DNA of 13,306 nt, taken from assembly GCA_035288785.1 (NCBI GenBank), contig DATDZF010000032.1, positions 1-13,306 of the forward strand, in the 5' to 3' direction. The position numbers and the translations under genes are program-made. Origin of the DNA: JACRGC01 sp035288785 (lineage in GTDB: Archaea; Micrarchaeota; Micrarchaeia; Norongarragalinales; SBBD01). Below, in pieces: positions 1-7,671 of this stretch. Below the pieces are notes generated by a model. The model worked only from the letters and a program-made list of their open reading frames with translations, was not told the origin of the DNA and ran no database searches. Each line of letters starts with the position of its first letter. Position 1 is the first letter of the stretch.

Positions 1-2
1 CA

Positions 3-2216
3 GGCGGGGATGGGGGGAATTCGAGTTATGTTTTCTTAAGGTCATCGGTCAACGTCTCCTTGGAGGATATCCTGGGCAATTTTTCCAAAGGGGGCGGCGC
101 AAATGGTATTAGTTCTGTTACCGGATATGGCGGCGGCATTATCCTGATCGCATCCAATTATACGAGAGTGAACCGAGGGACAATCCATAATATTTCCTCG
201 GGAGCAGGCCAGCCCTCGGGAACTGATGTCACGAATATACTTTTCGCCACCAGCAGCTTCAATGAGATTGTGAATTCGAGCATTAGGGAAATTTACAAAG
301 AACTCTTTGGCATAGTTGCCGAAGCTTCGATCTATTCCTCGGATGGCTCAATTAACAATTTATTCATCAACACCTCCTTCAACCGCTCTGCAACAGGATG
401 GGGCTCTGGCACCAACAATTTCACCGTGAATTGGTACGTGCTCGCAAACGTTACCAATTCATCCGGGAGTGGGGTTTCGGGGGCGCAGCTCAAGGTGTAC
501 AACTCGACCTCGGGCACCATTCCCATGTCGACAAACCTCACGAATTCAAACGGGTTCGCGGGCTGGTTCACCATCCGGGAATACCTAGCAAATGGCACCT
601 ATTCTTATGACACATACTGCATCCCCGGGGATAACCTGATTTGCTACGAGACGCATACTTTCAACATCAGCGGTGATGGCTATCTCCCAAACTCGACTGC
701 CCTTAACATCACCCAAAGCAGCGTTGTGTGGATCAAATTCCCGGTAAATTCCTATCCGACCCACAGCACTCCAACTTTCAGCCCATCGCCTCCAGATACC
801 GACACGACGCTTGTTTGCCTAAACCAATCCACAGCAGATGCCGATGGGAATCTCGTCTTCAACATTTATGCCTTCATGTTCAATGCCTCCGGGGGAACGG
901 CGAATGATACCCTGCTCACCTACCTCGCATTTGACCAGGACGTGCCTGTTGGGGCAACTGTGCAGGATTATTCGGCCTACAGCAAGAATTTCAGCTTAGG
1001 CACAACGACCGCAAGGCCTTCATGGGTCAAGTATGACAATGCGACCTGGAGCTCTTCAATAATAGGTGGCGGGGCGTACCTTTTCGATGGCGGCGATGGC
1101 ATGTCGTCCTCCGCTCCGCACCTCAACCTGACACACAATTTCACGATCGCAACATGGGTTAATATTTCGGATCTTACCAATACCCAGCATATCCTGGCTA
1201 CGCAGGGTATGTTAGGGGATGATAATTATAACCTGAATATCAAGGTGGAAACCCTAAATGGGGATCCCCACATCTATTGCATTGTTGGAAATTACACTTC
1301 TGATACTGTAGTCATAGCCCGGATCCCGAATTCGCAATATGCAAATAAGTCCATATTCATTGCTTGTTCTTACAATACCACCTCGCAAATCCTATACGTC
1401 AACGGTACGGAGGTCAACCGTACCGACCTAACTTCGCCAAGCATTGCAAGCACACGTTCGAGTGATGTAATGGCGATCGGGAGGCTTCCATCTTTAAGTG
1501 TCCAAAGGCTAAACGGGCTCCTGGACGAATTCCGGATCTACAACAAGACGCTTTCGCCCGAGCAAATTTCCCTGCTTTATGCGATGCGCTCCAATGCAAC
1601 CGCGGCGCAGGAGCTAGCTGTTGGGATGAATGCAACGTGCTGCATTGTCCCTACCGATACGGTAGGGAGCGGGCCAAGGAACTGCGTTTCCGATGCTGTT
1701 GCATCCGCTACTGCTGCCGGCTCATTTACGGTCTTCACTTTGGGCTCCGCAGGCGCAAATTTCACAACTTCCCTGGGCTCGATCCCGGGCAACTATACGG
1801 AGGGGTATTATTTCAATACCACAAACCCTTCAGCGCAGCTTCTGGTGCCATGCGGAAGTGCGGATGGCACTACCAGCTGCCAAAGCGGAATGAATATGCC
1901 CGCCTACCGGATCAGGAATACGGGGAATTTCAACATCACTGTAATGCTGAACATTTCAAGCTCCCTTTCGGGCACTGGCGTCAAGGTTTGCGGCAATTCC
2001 ACAAAGCCGACGGGGTGCGCAACTGGAGTCGTTTCGGCATGCGACATCTCCGGGGAGGGCAACATCAATGCATCCGCATGGTTCCCGGTTGTGGCCAATC
2101 TGGGGACCACCTCCGTTTGCTATGATGCGAACGTAACACTCTACGCGACCTATTCCGATGTTGCCGTAGGGACGCCGATCGTAAGGGTGCTGACCCTCAA
2201 TGCGACGCTGACCTGA
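3..2216 (+). CDS. Large LamG-containing surface glycoprotein, 5' end outside window
   Basis: The frame is open from the first bases (position 3) to a TGA at 2214-2216, so the gene begins upstream. The TTG at 60 has no Shine-Dalgarno sequence and the codons before it read in the same Gly/Asn/Ser-rich style, so it is not taken as the start. Visible regions in order: a Gly/Asn/Ser-rich stretch (3-420); an Ig-like or carboxypeptidase-regulatory-like beta domain with the SNGFAGW signature (about 430-740); a Pro/Thr-rich segment with a short Ig-like part (740-900); a LamG/concanavalin-like jelly roll (about 905-1585) ending in the typical LLDEFRIYNKTLSPEQ motif; and a six-cysteine C-terminal module (1722-2213) duplicated in the next gene. 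I count about 40 N-X-S/T sequons in roughly 720 residues, pointing to an N-glycosylated extracellular protein. No C-terminal membrane span is visible, so anchoring must lie upstream or be indirect. The ligand is unknown. The LamG call is confident; a role in adhesion or S-layer is inference. Confidence 0.85.
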   Translation, partial: GGDGGNSSYVFLRSSVNVSLEDILGNFSKGGGANGISSVTGYGGGIILIASNYTRVNRGTIHNISSGAGQPSGTDVTNILFATSSFNEIVNSSIREIYKELFGIVAEASIYSSDGSINNLFINTSFNRSATGWGSGTNNFTVNWYVLANVTNSSGSGVSGAQLKVYNSTSGTIPMSTNLTNSNGFAGWFTIREYLANGTYSYDTYCIPGDNLICYETHTFNISGDGYLPNSTALNITQSSVVWIKFPVNSYPTHSTPTFSPSPPDTDTTLVCLNQSTADADGNLVFNIYAFMFNASGGTANDTLLTYLAFDQDVPVGATVQDYSAYSKNFSLGTTTARPSWVKYDNATWSSSIIGGGAYLFDGGDGMSSSAPHLNLTHNFTIATWVNISDLTNTQHILATQGMLGDDNYNLNIKVETLNGDPHIYCIVGNYTSDTVVIARIPNSQYANKSIFIACSYNTTSQILYVNGTEVNRTDLTSPSIASTRSSDVMAIGRLPSLSVQRLNGLLDEFRIYNKTLSPEQISLLYAMRSNATAAQELAVGMNATCCIVPTDTVGSGPRNCVSDAVASATAAGSFTVFTLGSAGANFTTSLGSIPGNYTEGYYFNTTNPSAQLLVPCGSADGTTSCQSGMNMPAYRIRNTGNFNITVMLNISSSLSGTGVKVCGNSTKPTGCATGVVSACDISGEGNINASAWFPVVANLGTTSVCYDANVTLYATYSDVAVGTPIVRVLTLNATLT
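1722..2213 (+). repeat. Six-cysteine sequon-rich module, copy 1 (C-terminus of the LamG protein)
   Basis: This coding segment starts with SFTVFTLG and ends with LNATLT. It aligns over its full length with the second copy in the next gene, at about 57% amino-acid identity counted by eye. All six cysteines align, and the blocks YFNTTNP, PAYRIRNTGN and NVTLYATY are identical. The even cysteine number suggests up to three disulfides. I do not recognise the module as a named family. Confidence 0.8.
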
Positions 2217-2361
2217 GGGGGTGTTTTCAGATGCCGATCCATGCTGACGGACCCCCAAAATACGGATTTTGCCGTTTGTGATGGGGTTGGAGGAGCGAAG
2301 GCGGAGCGTAATATTGGGATGGAAGGCCAATCTAGCGCGGTCATAGCCTCAACATGCAAAT

Positions 2362-2373
2362 GGTTAAATATGG
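2362..2373 (+). promoter_or_regulatory. TATA-like promoter of the 200-residue envelope protein
   Basis: The AT-rich core TTAAATA lies in the 193-base gap after the LamG gene. A start site about 25 bases downstream falls near 2392-2396, leaving a very short leader with the GGTGAG ribosome site at 2400-2405. The position fits an archaeal promoter; no experiment supports it. Otherwise the gap 2217-2409 holds nothing I can assign. Confidence 0.4.
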
Positions 2374-2409
2374 GCTTTGAGTTGTGTTCTTAGCATGTAG
2401 GTGAGAATG

Positions 2410-3012
2410 ATGGCAAATAACCGCTATGTATCAATTTTCCTGTTCCTTTTGGCATTCATTGCCTTTGCGGCAGCCATCAGGTATGTGCAAACGACAGTGG
2501 TATTTTCGGTTGATACGGCGATCTCGTTTACCGTCTTCACCCTTGGTGGCGGGGGGAATTTCACCACATCCAAGACCTCGGTTCCGGGCAACTTCACCGA
2601 GTCGTTCTACTTCAACACCACTAACCCGGATGCGGAATGGGTTGCTCCCTGCGCTGCCGCGGATAATACGAACTGCCAATCCGGGCCAAACCAGCCGGCC
2701 TACCGCATAAGGAACACCGGCAACACAAACCTTACGATGCAGATGAACCTTTCAGTTGCAACCCCGGCGTACGTGAAGCTTTGCGCGAATTCCACGAAAA
2801 CCACGAACTGCCCGCAAACCGTCATTGCCGCATGCGACATGTCGGGCGCGAAGGGCAATTTGAATGCTACCTCTTGGCTTAATATCACCTCCAACCTGGG
2901 CTGGAATTCGCCATGCTACGAGACGAACGTCACCTTGTATGCGACTTACACTACTGCAACCGTTGCCGACCCCCAAACCTCGGTGCTCACCATCAACGCC
3001 ACCCAATCGTAG
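2410..3012 (+). CDS. Membrane-anchored or secreted six-cysteine surface protein
   Basis: This is a short envelope protein of about 200 residues. It has a charged N-terminus (NNR), a hydrophobic stretch at about residues 6-24, then a single extracellular module (2518-3009) that copies the C-terminal domain of the preceding LamG protein. About ten N-X-S/T sequons are present, and the six cysteines match those of the first copy. The ATG at 2410 is chosen because GGTGAG at 2400-2405 gives normal spacing; the ATG at 2407 or GTG at 2401 remain possible. The N-terminus could be a cleaved signal peptide or an uncleaved anchor; I see no clear cleavage site. It may be a minor subunit assembling with the larger neighbour, or a product of domain duplication with no direct partnership. 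Function unknown. Confidence 0.8.
   Translation: MANNRYVSIFLFLLAFIAFAAAIRYVQTTVVFSVDTAISFTVFTLGGGGNFTTSKTSVPGNFTESFYFNTTNPDAEWVAPCAAADNTNCQSGPNQPAYRIRNTGNTNLTMQMNLSVATPAYVKLCANSTKTTNCPQTVIAACDMSGAKGNLNATSWLNITSNLGWNSPCYETNVTLYATYTTATVADPQTSVLTINATQS
2518..3009 (+). repeat. Six-cysteine sequon-rich module, copy 2
   Basis: This is the second copy of the module at 1722-2213 and forms almost the whole mature part of the small envelope protein. Gaps against copy 1 are limited to a few single residues, and identity is about 57% by eye. The divergence suggests an old duplication rather than recent gene conversion. Confidence 0.8.
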
Positions 3013-3034
3013 CACTTTATATTTTTTCCTTTTC
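3013..3034 (+). terminator. T-rich tract, terminator and/or TATA region
   Basis: Directly after the stop codon, ACTTTATATTTTTT is followed by a second T-run. T-rich tracts terminate archaeal transcription. The TTTATATT core could also serve as the TATA box of the next gene, whose start is about 60 bases downstream. I cannot separate the two roles. Confidence 0.4.
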
Positions 3035-3080
3035 AGTTTCCTTTACTTAAACAAGGTACATCGGGGAAAGAGTGGGGTTA

Positions 3081-4019
3081 ATGAGGAAAAGGTTCGCTGG
3101 CAGGGATCTCGCCATCGCGGCTATCCTTCTAGTCATTGCAATTGCCCTAATTTATTTTGCCCTTCCAATGCAGCTTGGGGAGGGCGGAAAGGCCGGCCCT
3201 TCGCCTACAGTTGCAATTGCGCCCATTGCATGCCTGCCGGATATTTTGCCGCAATATGCGGATAGCAGGCTGGAGGAGGGGGAATACTCCCTTGGGAAAA
3301 ACGAATCCTTCCTTGCAGGGATAGGAAAATACGGATTCCCCAATAGCGTATTTGCTGACCTCCCAGGAATGCCAAACGATTTGGAGCTTGTGCGCAAGGA
3401 TTTCAAGGCAGGAAAAGTGTCCTTGCTAACCCTCAGGAAGGAGTATTGGAAACAGCCCGAATTCTACCCGAATTTTGAGGATGCGGGCGTTCCCCTGATG
3501 CGCGATTACCCGATAGATTCGCATGCGGCATTCGGCTATGGCACATACCCTGCCGAATATGTGGTGAAAACACTTTCTGGCGCAAGCTTTGATGTGGCAT
3601 TCATCGCAAGGTCGGATTGGGGTGTCATAAATTACCAGGGCATCAAGCTGGTCCCGATCTACCCGACGAGCATTTCCGCACTGAAAAACACCTTCACTGA
3701 CGGCTCCACTGCGGTTACGCAGGACCTTGAATATGTAAAATGCAACATCAAGATCACCTCAATTGATCCCGGCCAAATGACCCTGGAGCCGGTGTATCCT
3801 GCATTTTCAGCCGGGTGGGCAAAGCGCGTCAAGTTCAATGTGCTCCTTTCCGATGGGATAAAGCCGGGCAAATATGCAATTGGCCTGGATGTAGTCCCGC
3901 CGGATGCCGCATACAGTGAGGCAATGACGGAGGGGCTCCTCAACCGGTATGTAACGGGCGGCGGCTTTGGGACCGGCCGGCCGTGGGTGATGCTTTTCAT
4001 CGAGGTCGGGGAGGGTTAA
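3081..4019 (+). CDS. Single-span anchored extracellular protein of unknown function
   Basis: About 312 residues from the ATG at 3081; an in-frame GTG at 3072 is an alternative, and both have a GGGG sequence at plausible spacing. The basic N-terminus (MRKR, then R8) precedes one hydrophobic helix at about residues 9-28, giving a signal-anchor with the rest outside. The remainder is soluble and mixed alpha/beta in character, with only two cysteines and few sequons, unlike its heavily glycosylated neighbours. The last third (VKFNVLLSDGIKPGKYAIGLDV) resembles a beta-sandwich strand pattern of the kind seen in CARDB/NEW3-type domains, but this is weak. I recognise no family or catalytic motif. The genomic setting among envelope genes suggests a surface role. 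Confidence 0.75.
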   Translation: MRKRFAGRDLAIAAILLVIAIALIYFALPMQLGEGGKAGPSPTVAIAPIACLPDILPQYADSRLEEGEYSLGKNESFLAGIGKYGFPNSVFADLPGMPNDLELVRKDFKAGKVSLLTLRKEYWKQPEFYPNFEDAGVPLMRDYPIDSHAAFGYGTYPAEYVVKTLSGASFDVAFIARSDWGVINYQGIKLVPIYPTSISALKNTFTDGSTAVTQDLEYVKCNIKITSIDPGQMTLEPVYPAFSAGWAKRVKFNVLLSDGIKPGKYAIGLDVVPPDAAYSEAMTEGLLNRYVTGGGFGTGRPWVMLFIEVGEG

Positions 4020-4026
4020 GCTCGGT

Positions 4027-4074
4027 TGTTTTTATAGCAAATTTATTGATATTTTATTATTTGGGATTTTTTTT
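4027..4074 (+). terminator. T-rich terminator region
   Basis: Shortly after the stop codon there is a T5 run (4029-4033), a long AT-rich stretch and a T8 run (4067-4074) with no hairpin. This is the expected form of an archaeal U-rich terminator and separates the anchored protein from the downstream gene. The rest of the gap to 4183 holds only the promoter listed next. Confidence 0.5.
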
Positions 4075-4154
4075 GCTGGAATGATCTTTACCTCTCCCGT
4101 TCCCATTGGCGCTGTAATTCCACACCCCCTTTTTTATTGCGGTGCGGTTAGCGC

Positions 4155-4160
4155 TTTAAA
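4155..4160 (+). promoter_or_regulatory. TATA box TTTAAA for a probably leaderless mRNA
   Basis: TTTAAA is centred about 26 bases before the ATG at 4184, exactly where an archaeal start site would coincide with the start codon. No Shine-Dalgarno sequence precedes that ATG. Both points support a leaderless transcript and help choose this start over the ATG at 4190. Confidence 0.5.
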
Positions 4161-4183
4161 CCTTCGCGCGTTTATCTTTCCGG

Positions 4184-5887
4184 ATGCAAATGGCGAAGGG
4201 CATAAGCTTCAACCTGATACTGCTGCTGCTTGTTTCACTTTCATTCGCAGCACTCACGCAAACGCAGGTTGTCTTCAACGTTTATTACCCGTTCTCCAAC
4301 GTATCCATAACCGATGTGATCATCTCCTCGAATCCATTCTATTCGGGAGCTTCGACGGACATATACGTTACGCTCGCAAATGGCGGGACCATCGATGCGA
4401 ATGTGAGCGTGAATGTTTCCATCTTCAATTCCACCGGCGGCCTTGTTGACAACCTCACATATGCGCCTGCAATCGTGCCCGCGTTTTCGACACTTACAAT
4501 TTCCCAGAGCTGGAGCTCTGGAAGCAATGCCATCGGGACTTACTTTGCGAATGCATCCGGCCTATATGAATCGGGAACCAATGCAACGAATGTATTTTCG
4601 CGCCAATTTGAACTGACCTTGGCTCCAACGCCCACCCCTTCCACTGGCCCCGGAAGCTCGGGCTCATCCGTAAGCGGCAGCACGCCTAGCGATGAGGCGG
4701 CGCCAAGGCCAACCATCCTTCCCCCTGAAATAAAGCCCATAACCTCGAAGGTGACGTTCCTTAGGAGCACTCCTTTGAAGGAGATTTCGGCAGGGTCTTC
4801 CGCATTCGAGAGCATAGTGATCCGCAATTCCGAGGCCGGATCCCGCAGCGTATCGATCAACATTACGGGAATCCCCAAATCCTGGCTTTCCTTCGAGCCC
4901 AAAAAAGCGATAATGCTCCCAAATGAAGACCGCGCAATCAACATCGGCCTCACCGTCCCCCTCGATGCCCTGCCGGGCGATTATTTAGTTAGGATCGATG
5001 TTTCGGAAAATGCCGAGAATGCGGCTGATTTCATGATCCTGCGCGTCAAGAGCCCAACCCGGGGCGCGCAGAATCCGATCGTGCTCAAAACCATACGGCT
5101 AGATAGGGGGCTTGGCGCAACCTTTGTTAGCATCGACCTGATAAACCCCACCACGAAGCCAATTGCATATGTCAAGGTCATTGATGAAATCATAAGGCAG
5201 CTGCGTGTCAGCCCCGAGGACATCGAATTTGCCGGCAAGCCTGCCATGGTTATGGGCGATCCGCTCCAAATCGCATGGAGCTTTAGGGAACTTGCACCCC
5301 TTGAGAAGGTTACCGTGAGTTACTCCGTATATTCGCTGCTCTTGGAATACCGGCCCTATGTTTATTGGGGCGTCAAGCAAATCGAGGTTTCCCCCAAGGA
5401 AATCAAGCTTTCCGAAATCGTGACCATACGCGAAATTTCGAGCACGATCATTGGCGAGGAAGGGGAGGGCATAGTGCATGCGACGCTTTTCTATGCGGGA
5501 TTTGAGCCAACAGAGTTCAGGGCAACACTTGAGCTTCCCGCAGGCTTTACGGTGGAACCGCTAACTTTTAGCGGCGTGCTTAACCCGCGCGGGACAACTG
5601 ATGTCGAATTCAAGGTAAGGGCGCCGCCGGGAAGCGATGGCACCCATACCGCGACCCTAAGCGTCCTACTGGACGAGGAATTCCTGATCCAGCAGACTGG
5701 TTATGTGACTGTGCAGCGGCCCATAGCGCTTTCATGGCAGTATATATTTGGCGGAATTGTCCTGACCGCACTTTTCATCCTCTCGCTATTCCATTACCTT
5801 GGCAAAAAGAAGGACAAATCCGACCGTGAGCAGCATATTGCCCTCAGGGAAGGATACATAAAGCAGATCAAGAGGCACATCGAATGA
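4184..5887 (+). CDS. Type I membrane protein with CARDB-like and NEW3-like domains
   Basis: Architecture of the 567 residues: signal peptide or N-terminal hydrophobic segment (about 9-24); CARDB-like beta domain (about 38-145; VSITDVIISSNPFYSGASTD... with NAS/NVS sequons); a Pro/Ser/Thr/Gly-rich linker (about 147-185) of the O-glycosylated type; a NEW3-like Ig domain (about 195-285; GIPKSWLSFEP and LPGDYLVRIDV are typical strands); two further beta-rich regions; a membrane helix at about 520-541; and a basic tail beginning GKKKDK of about 25 residues in the cytoplasm. This is a common plan for archaeal envelope proteins that carry or organise extracellular partners. No enzyme motif is seen. 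The segment TQVVFNV just after the signal resembles TTVVFSV at the same place in the 200-residue protein upstream. It could be a transport-associated or S-layer-linked anchor; the exact role is unknown. Confidence 0.8.
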   Translation: MQMAKGISFNLILLLLVSLSFAALTQTQVVFNVYYPFSNVSITDVIISSNPFYSGASTDIYVTLANGGTIDANVSVNVSIFNSTGGLVDNLTYAPAIVPAFSTLTISQSWSSGSNAIGTYFANASGLYESGTNATNVFSRQFELTLAPTPTPSTGPGSSGSSVSGSTPSDEAAPRPTILPPEIKPITSKVTFLRSTPLKEISAGSSAFESIVIRNSEAGSRSVSINITGIPKSWLSFEPKKAIMLPNEDRAINIGLTVPLDALPGDYLVRIDVSENAENAADFMILRVKSPTRGAQNPIVLKTIRLDRGLGATFVSIDLINPTTKPIAYVKVIDEIIRQLRVSPEDIEFAGKPAMVMGDPLQIAWSFRELAPLEKVTVSYSVYSLLLEYRPYVYWGVKQIEVSPKEIKLSEIVTIREISSTIIGEEGEGIVHATLFYAGFEPTEFRATLELPAGFTVEPLTFSGVLNPRGTTDVEFKVRAPPGSDGTHTATLSVLLDEEFLIQQTGYVTVQRPIALSWQYIFGGIVLTALFILSLFHYLGKKKDKSDREQHIALREGYIKQIKRHIE

Positions 5888-6014
5888 TGATGCGGCAGCC
5901 CTGGATAGTTTAAGCAGGCGTTTGTTTCTCCCCTTCCTACAATTGCCACATTGCCCGCGCCTTATTTATTGGACACATACCCAATCGGCCCCCACCCGCC
6001 ACTTTTTCACAATA

Positions 6015-6040
6015 CTTATAAACAATGGCCGGGTATACCC
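6015..6040 (+). promoter_or_regulatory. Promoter of the MinD-like gene with a palindromic operator candidate
   Basis: CTTATAAA at 6015-6022 is a good TATA box. The predicted start site is near 6044, just before the GTGAG ribosome site (6046-6050) and the ATG at 6054. Between TATA and start lies the perfect 10-base palindrome GGGTATACCC (6031-6040), where a bound regulator would block the polymerase. The operator role is inference. Confidence 0.45.
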
Positions 6041-6053
6041 CTTACGTGAGTGG

Positions 6054-6845
6054 ATGGAGAAGGTTAAGGGCACGATGGTGATTGGCGTCATTTCCGGCAA
6101 GGGCGGCGTTGGAAAAAGCGTTGTTGCCGTAAACACGGCATCATTGCTGGCAAAATTGGGCCGGCAAGTTGCGCTTGTGGATGCCGACCTTAGCAACCCT
6201 TCGGTTTCCTTGCACCTTGGGCTTTCGTATACCCCAATAGGCATCCAGGAGGTGCTTTCCGGGAAGAACCGGGCATCCGATGGCCTCATGATACACCCCC
6301 TAACAGGCCTTCGCGTCCTGCCGGCAAGCCTTAAGTACAAGCCCGATGTCACGCTCAAAAACCTGAAAGCAGTATTGGGTTCGCTTGATGCATATGATTT
6401 TGTAATCGTCGATTCCCCCCCCGGCATCACCGAGGACGTGGAGCACATCCTGGAGGCCTGCGACAAGATTGTTATTGTGACTACGCCCGATATCCCCTCG
6501 ATTACGAGCGCATCCAAAATCGTCTCGCTTTGCAAGGACATGAAAACAGAGGTGGCTGGCATCATTGCCAACCGCGTCACAAACTCCAACTACGAGCTTA
6601 CGGAAAAGGAGATAAGGAGCCTTTCGGAAACCGAGGTGATATGCGGCATCCCCGAGGATGACAATGTCCCTGCCTCGATTGCCGTGCGCCTTCCTGTCGT
6701 ATTGTTCAAGCCAAATTCTGCCGCCTCGCAAAATCTCCGGGTTGCGGCGATGTTCCTATCCGGGGAGGGGGCGGTTGCTGCAGGCAAGGCGAGTGCAATT
6801 CACCGTTTTTTTGCTTGGCTCAAAAGAATGCTAAAGGTGAGATGA
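6054..6845 (+). CDS. MinD/ParA-family P-loop ATPase
   Basis: A 263-residue deviant Walker A ATPase of the MinD/ParA/SIMIBI class, which dimerises on ATP and positions cargo or membrane partners. Visible motifs: GKGGVGKS at residues 15-22 with both the signature Lys (16) and catalytic-loop Lys (21), switch I VDADLSNPS (42-50), and Walker B VIVDSPPG with D120. The C-terminus (about 248-263, AIHRFFAWLKRML) alternates aromatic/aliphatic and basic residues like the amphipathic membrane-targeting helix of MinD. The frame is open upstream to 5922, but those codons lack ParA-like sequence and lie before the predicted transcript start, so ATG 6054 is chosen; ATG 6075 is a second option. It is coupled to the membrane protein that follows. 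Whether it acts in division-site placement or in placing another envelope complex cannot be told from sequence; archaeal genomes often carry several MinD paralogues. Confidence 0.88.
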   Translation: MEKVKGTMVIGVISGKGGVGKSVVAVNTASLLAKLGRQVALVDADLSNPSVSLHLGLSYTPIGIQEVLSGKNRASDGLMIHPLTGLRVLPASLKYKPDVTLKNLKAVLGSLDAYDFVIVDSPPGITEDVEHILEACDKIVIVTTPDIPSITSASKIVSLCKDMKTEVAGIIANRVTNSNYELTEKEIRSLSETEVICGIPEDDNVPASIAVRLPVVLFKPNSAASQNLRVAAMFLSGEGAVAAGKASAIHRFFAWLKRMLKVR

Positions 6846-6846
6846 T

Positions 6847-7563
6847 ATGGCTGAATCTGCGTATGCTATCCTCGATTTGCTTTCAATTGCAGGATGGATA
6901 TTCATCGGGATATCCGGGCTGATACTCCGGGACATTTTGCAGGATGCAAAATCCGAAAAGCGCAGGCTTAGCTGGCAGGTGATGTATTTCATCCTGCCCC
7001 TCCTCCTGTTCTACCCATCGATTTTGTTCTACCAGTACCTGTTCGGGGGAGGCGTGATGCTATCCAAGCGCATCATTTCAATCCTGATAGCATTCCTAGC
7101 TGTAGGCGCGTTCCTGCTGCTTTACCTTGCGCACCAAGTGCGTGCGCTGCAGCTTAAACGGGAGCTTTCATCCGCGGCAGGGGGCGTGCTGGTCATCTAC
7201 ATAGTGCTTTCGGTGTACCTGAGCTTCCAGCTGACGGATTATGGCGACATGCTAAACAACCTGCTCTTCTCGACTGCAATGATGATGCTTTCGCTTGCAA
7301 TGTTTTACCTCGCAAGCTACACCCTCCCCTTCGCAAGGATTGTGAGGATCGCACCGCTGCTATATGCCGCTGGAATCCTTATCCTGCTGCCGGGAATTGT
7401 CAGCGCATTCGAAATGGAAAACAGGCTTCTTAGCCTGTATCCGCATCCCCTATTCCTCAAAGCCATCGGCACGCTGGGGATCCTGCTTGGCGGGATGCTG
7501 ATGTTCATTGCCGCGGACAAATTCAAGCGGAAGGTGCTCGAATTCGGGGGCCCTTCCAATTAG
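6847..7563 (+). CDS. Seven-span membrane protein, unknown function, coupled to the MinD-like ATPase
   Basis: 238 residues, highly hydrophobic. Likely membrane helices lie at about 8-28, 46-66, 73-95, 109-128, 137-158, 166-187 and 204-224, with basic loops (KSEKRR at 36-41, QLKRE near 104) and a basic C-terminus (KFKRKV). The ATG lies one base after the stop of the ATPase gene, and its AGGTGAG ribosome site is the last coding bases of that gene, so the two are almost certainly co-translated. The tight pairing suggests a membrane partner or receptor for the ATPase, which is inference. I recognise no family; no channel, transporter or protease motif is obvious. Confidence 0.75.
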   Translation: MAESAYAILDLLSIAGWIFIGISGLILRDILQDAKSEKRRLSWQVMYFILPLLLFYPSILFYQYLFGGGVMLSKRIISILIAFLAVGAFLLLYLAHQVRALQLKRELSSAAGGVLVIYIVLSVYLSFQLTDYGDMLNNLLFSTAMMMLSLAMFYLASYTLPFARIVRIAPLLYAAGILILLPGIVSAFEMENRLLSLYPHPLFLKAIGTLGILLGGMLMFIAADKFKRKVLEFGGPSN

Positions 7564-7671
7564 CTTTATCATCATGCTGAGGAATTTGCCAGATCGGGTA
7601 GGTATTTGCAAATCGGATGCGCATTTTGCTTGGACGATATGCCTCCGGTTGGCACATGCTTATTTGCCTAT

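Noticed and set aside
60..62. TTG as start codon of the LamG protein
   Set aside because: The frame is open back to the window edge with similar Gly/Asn/Ser-rich residues, and no ribosome site precedes it. The gene is treated as truncated by the window.
1403..1425. 8-bp inverted repeat CGGTACGG/CCGTACCG in the LamG gene
   Set aside because: It is explained by two similar adjacent codon strings encoding VNGT and VNRT; no sign of a regulatory role.
5922..6053. 44 extra N-terminal codons of the MinD-like protein
   Set aside because: They lie before the predicted TATA box and transcript start, have no ParA-like sequence and contain promoter signals. ATG 6054 with GTGAG fits better.
5966..6589. 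207-codon - strand open frame
   Set aside because: It is antisense to the MinD-like gene and crosses its promoter; there are no recognisable motifs.
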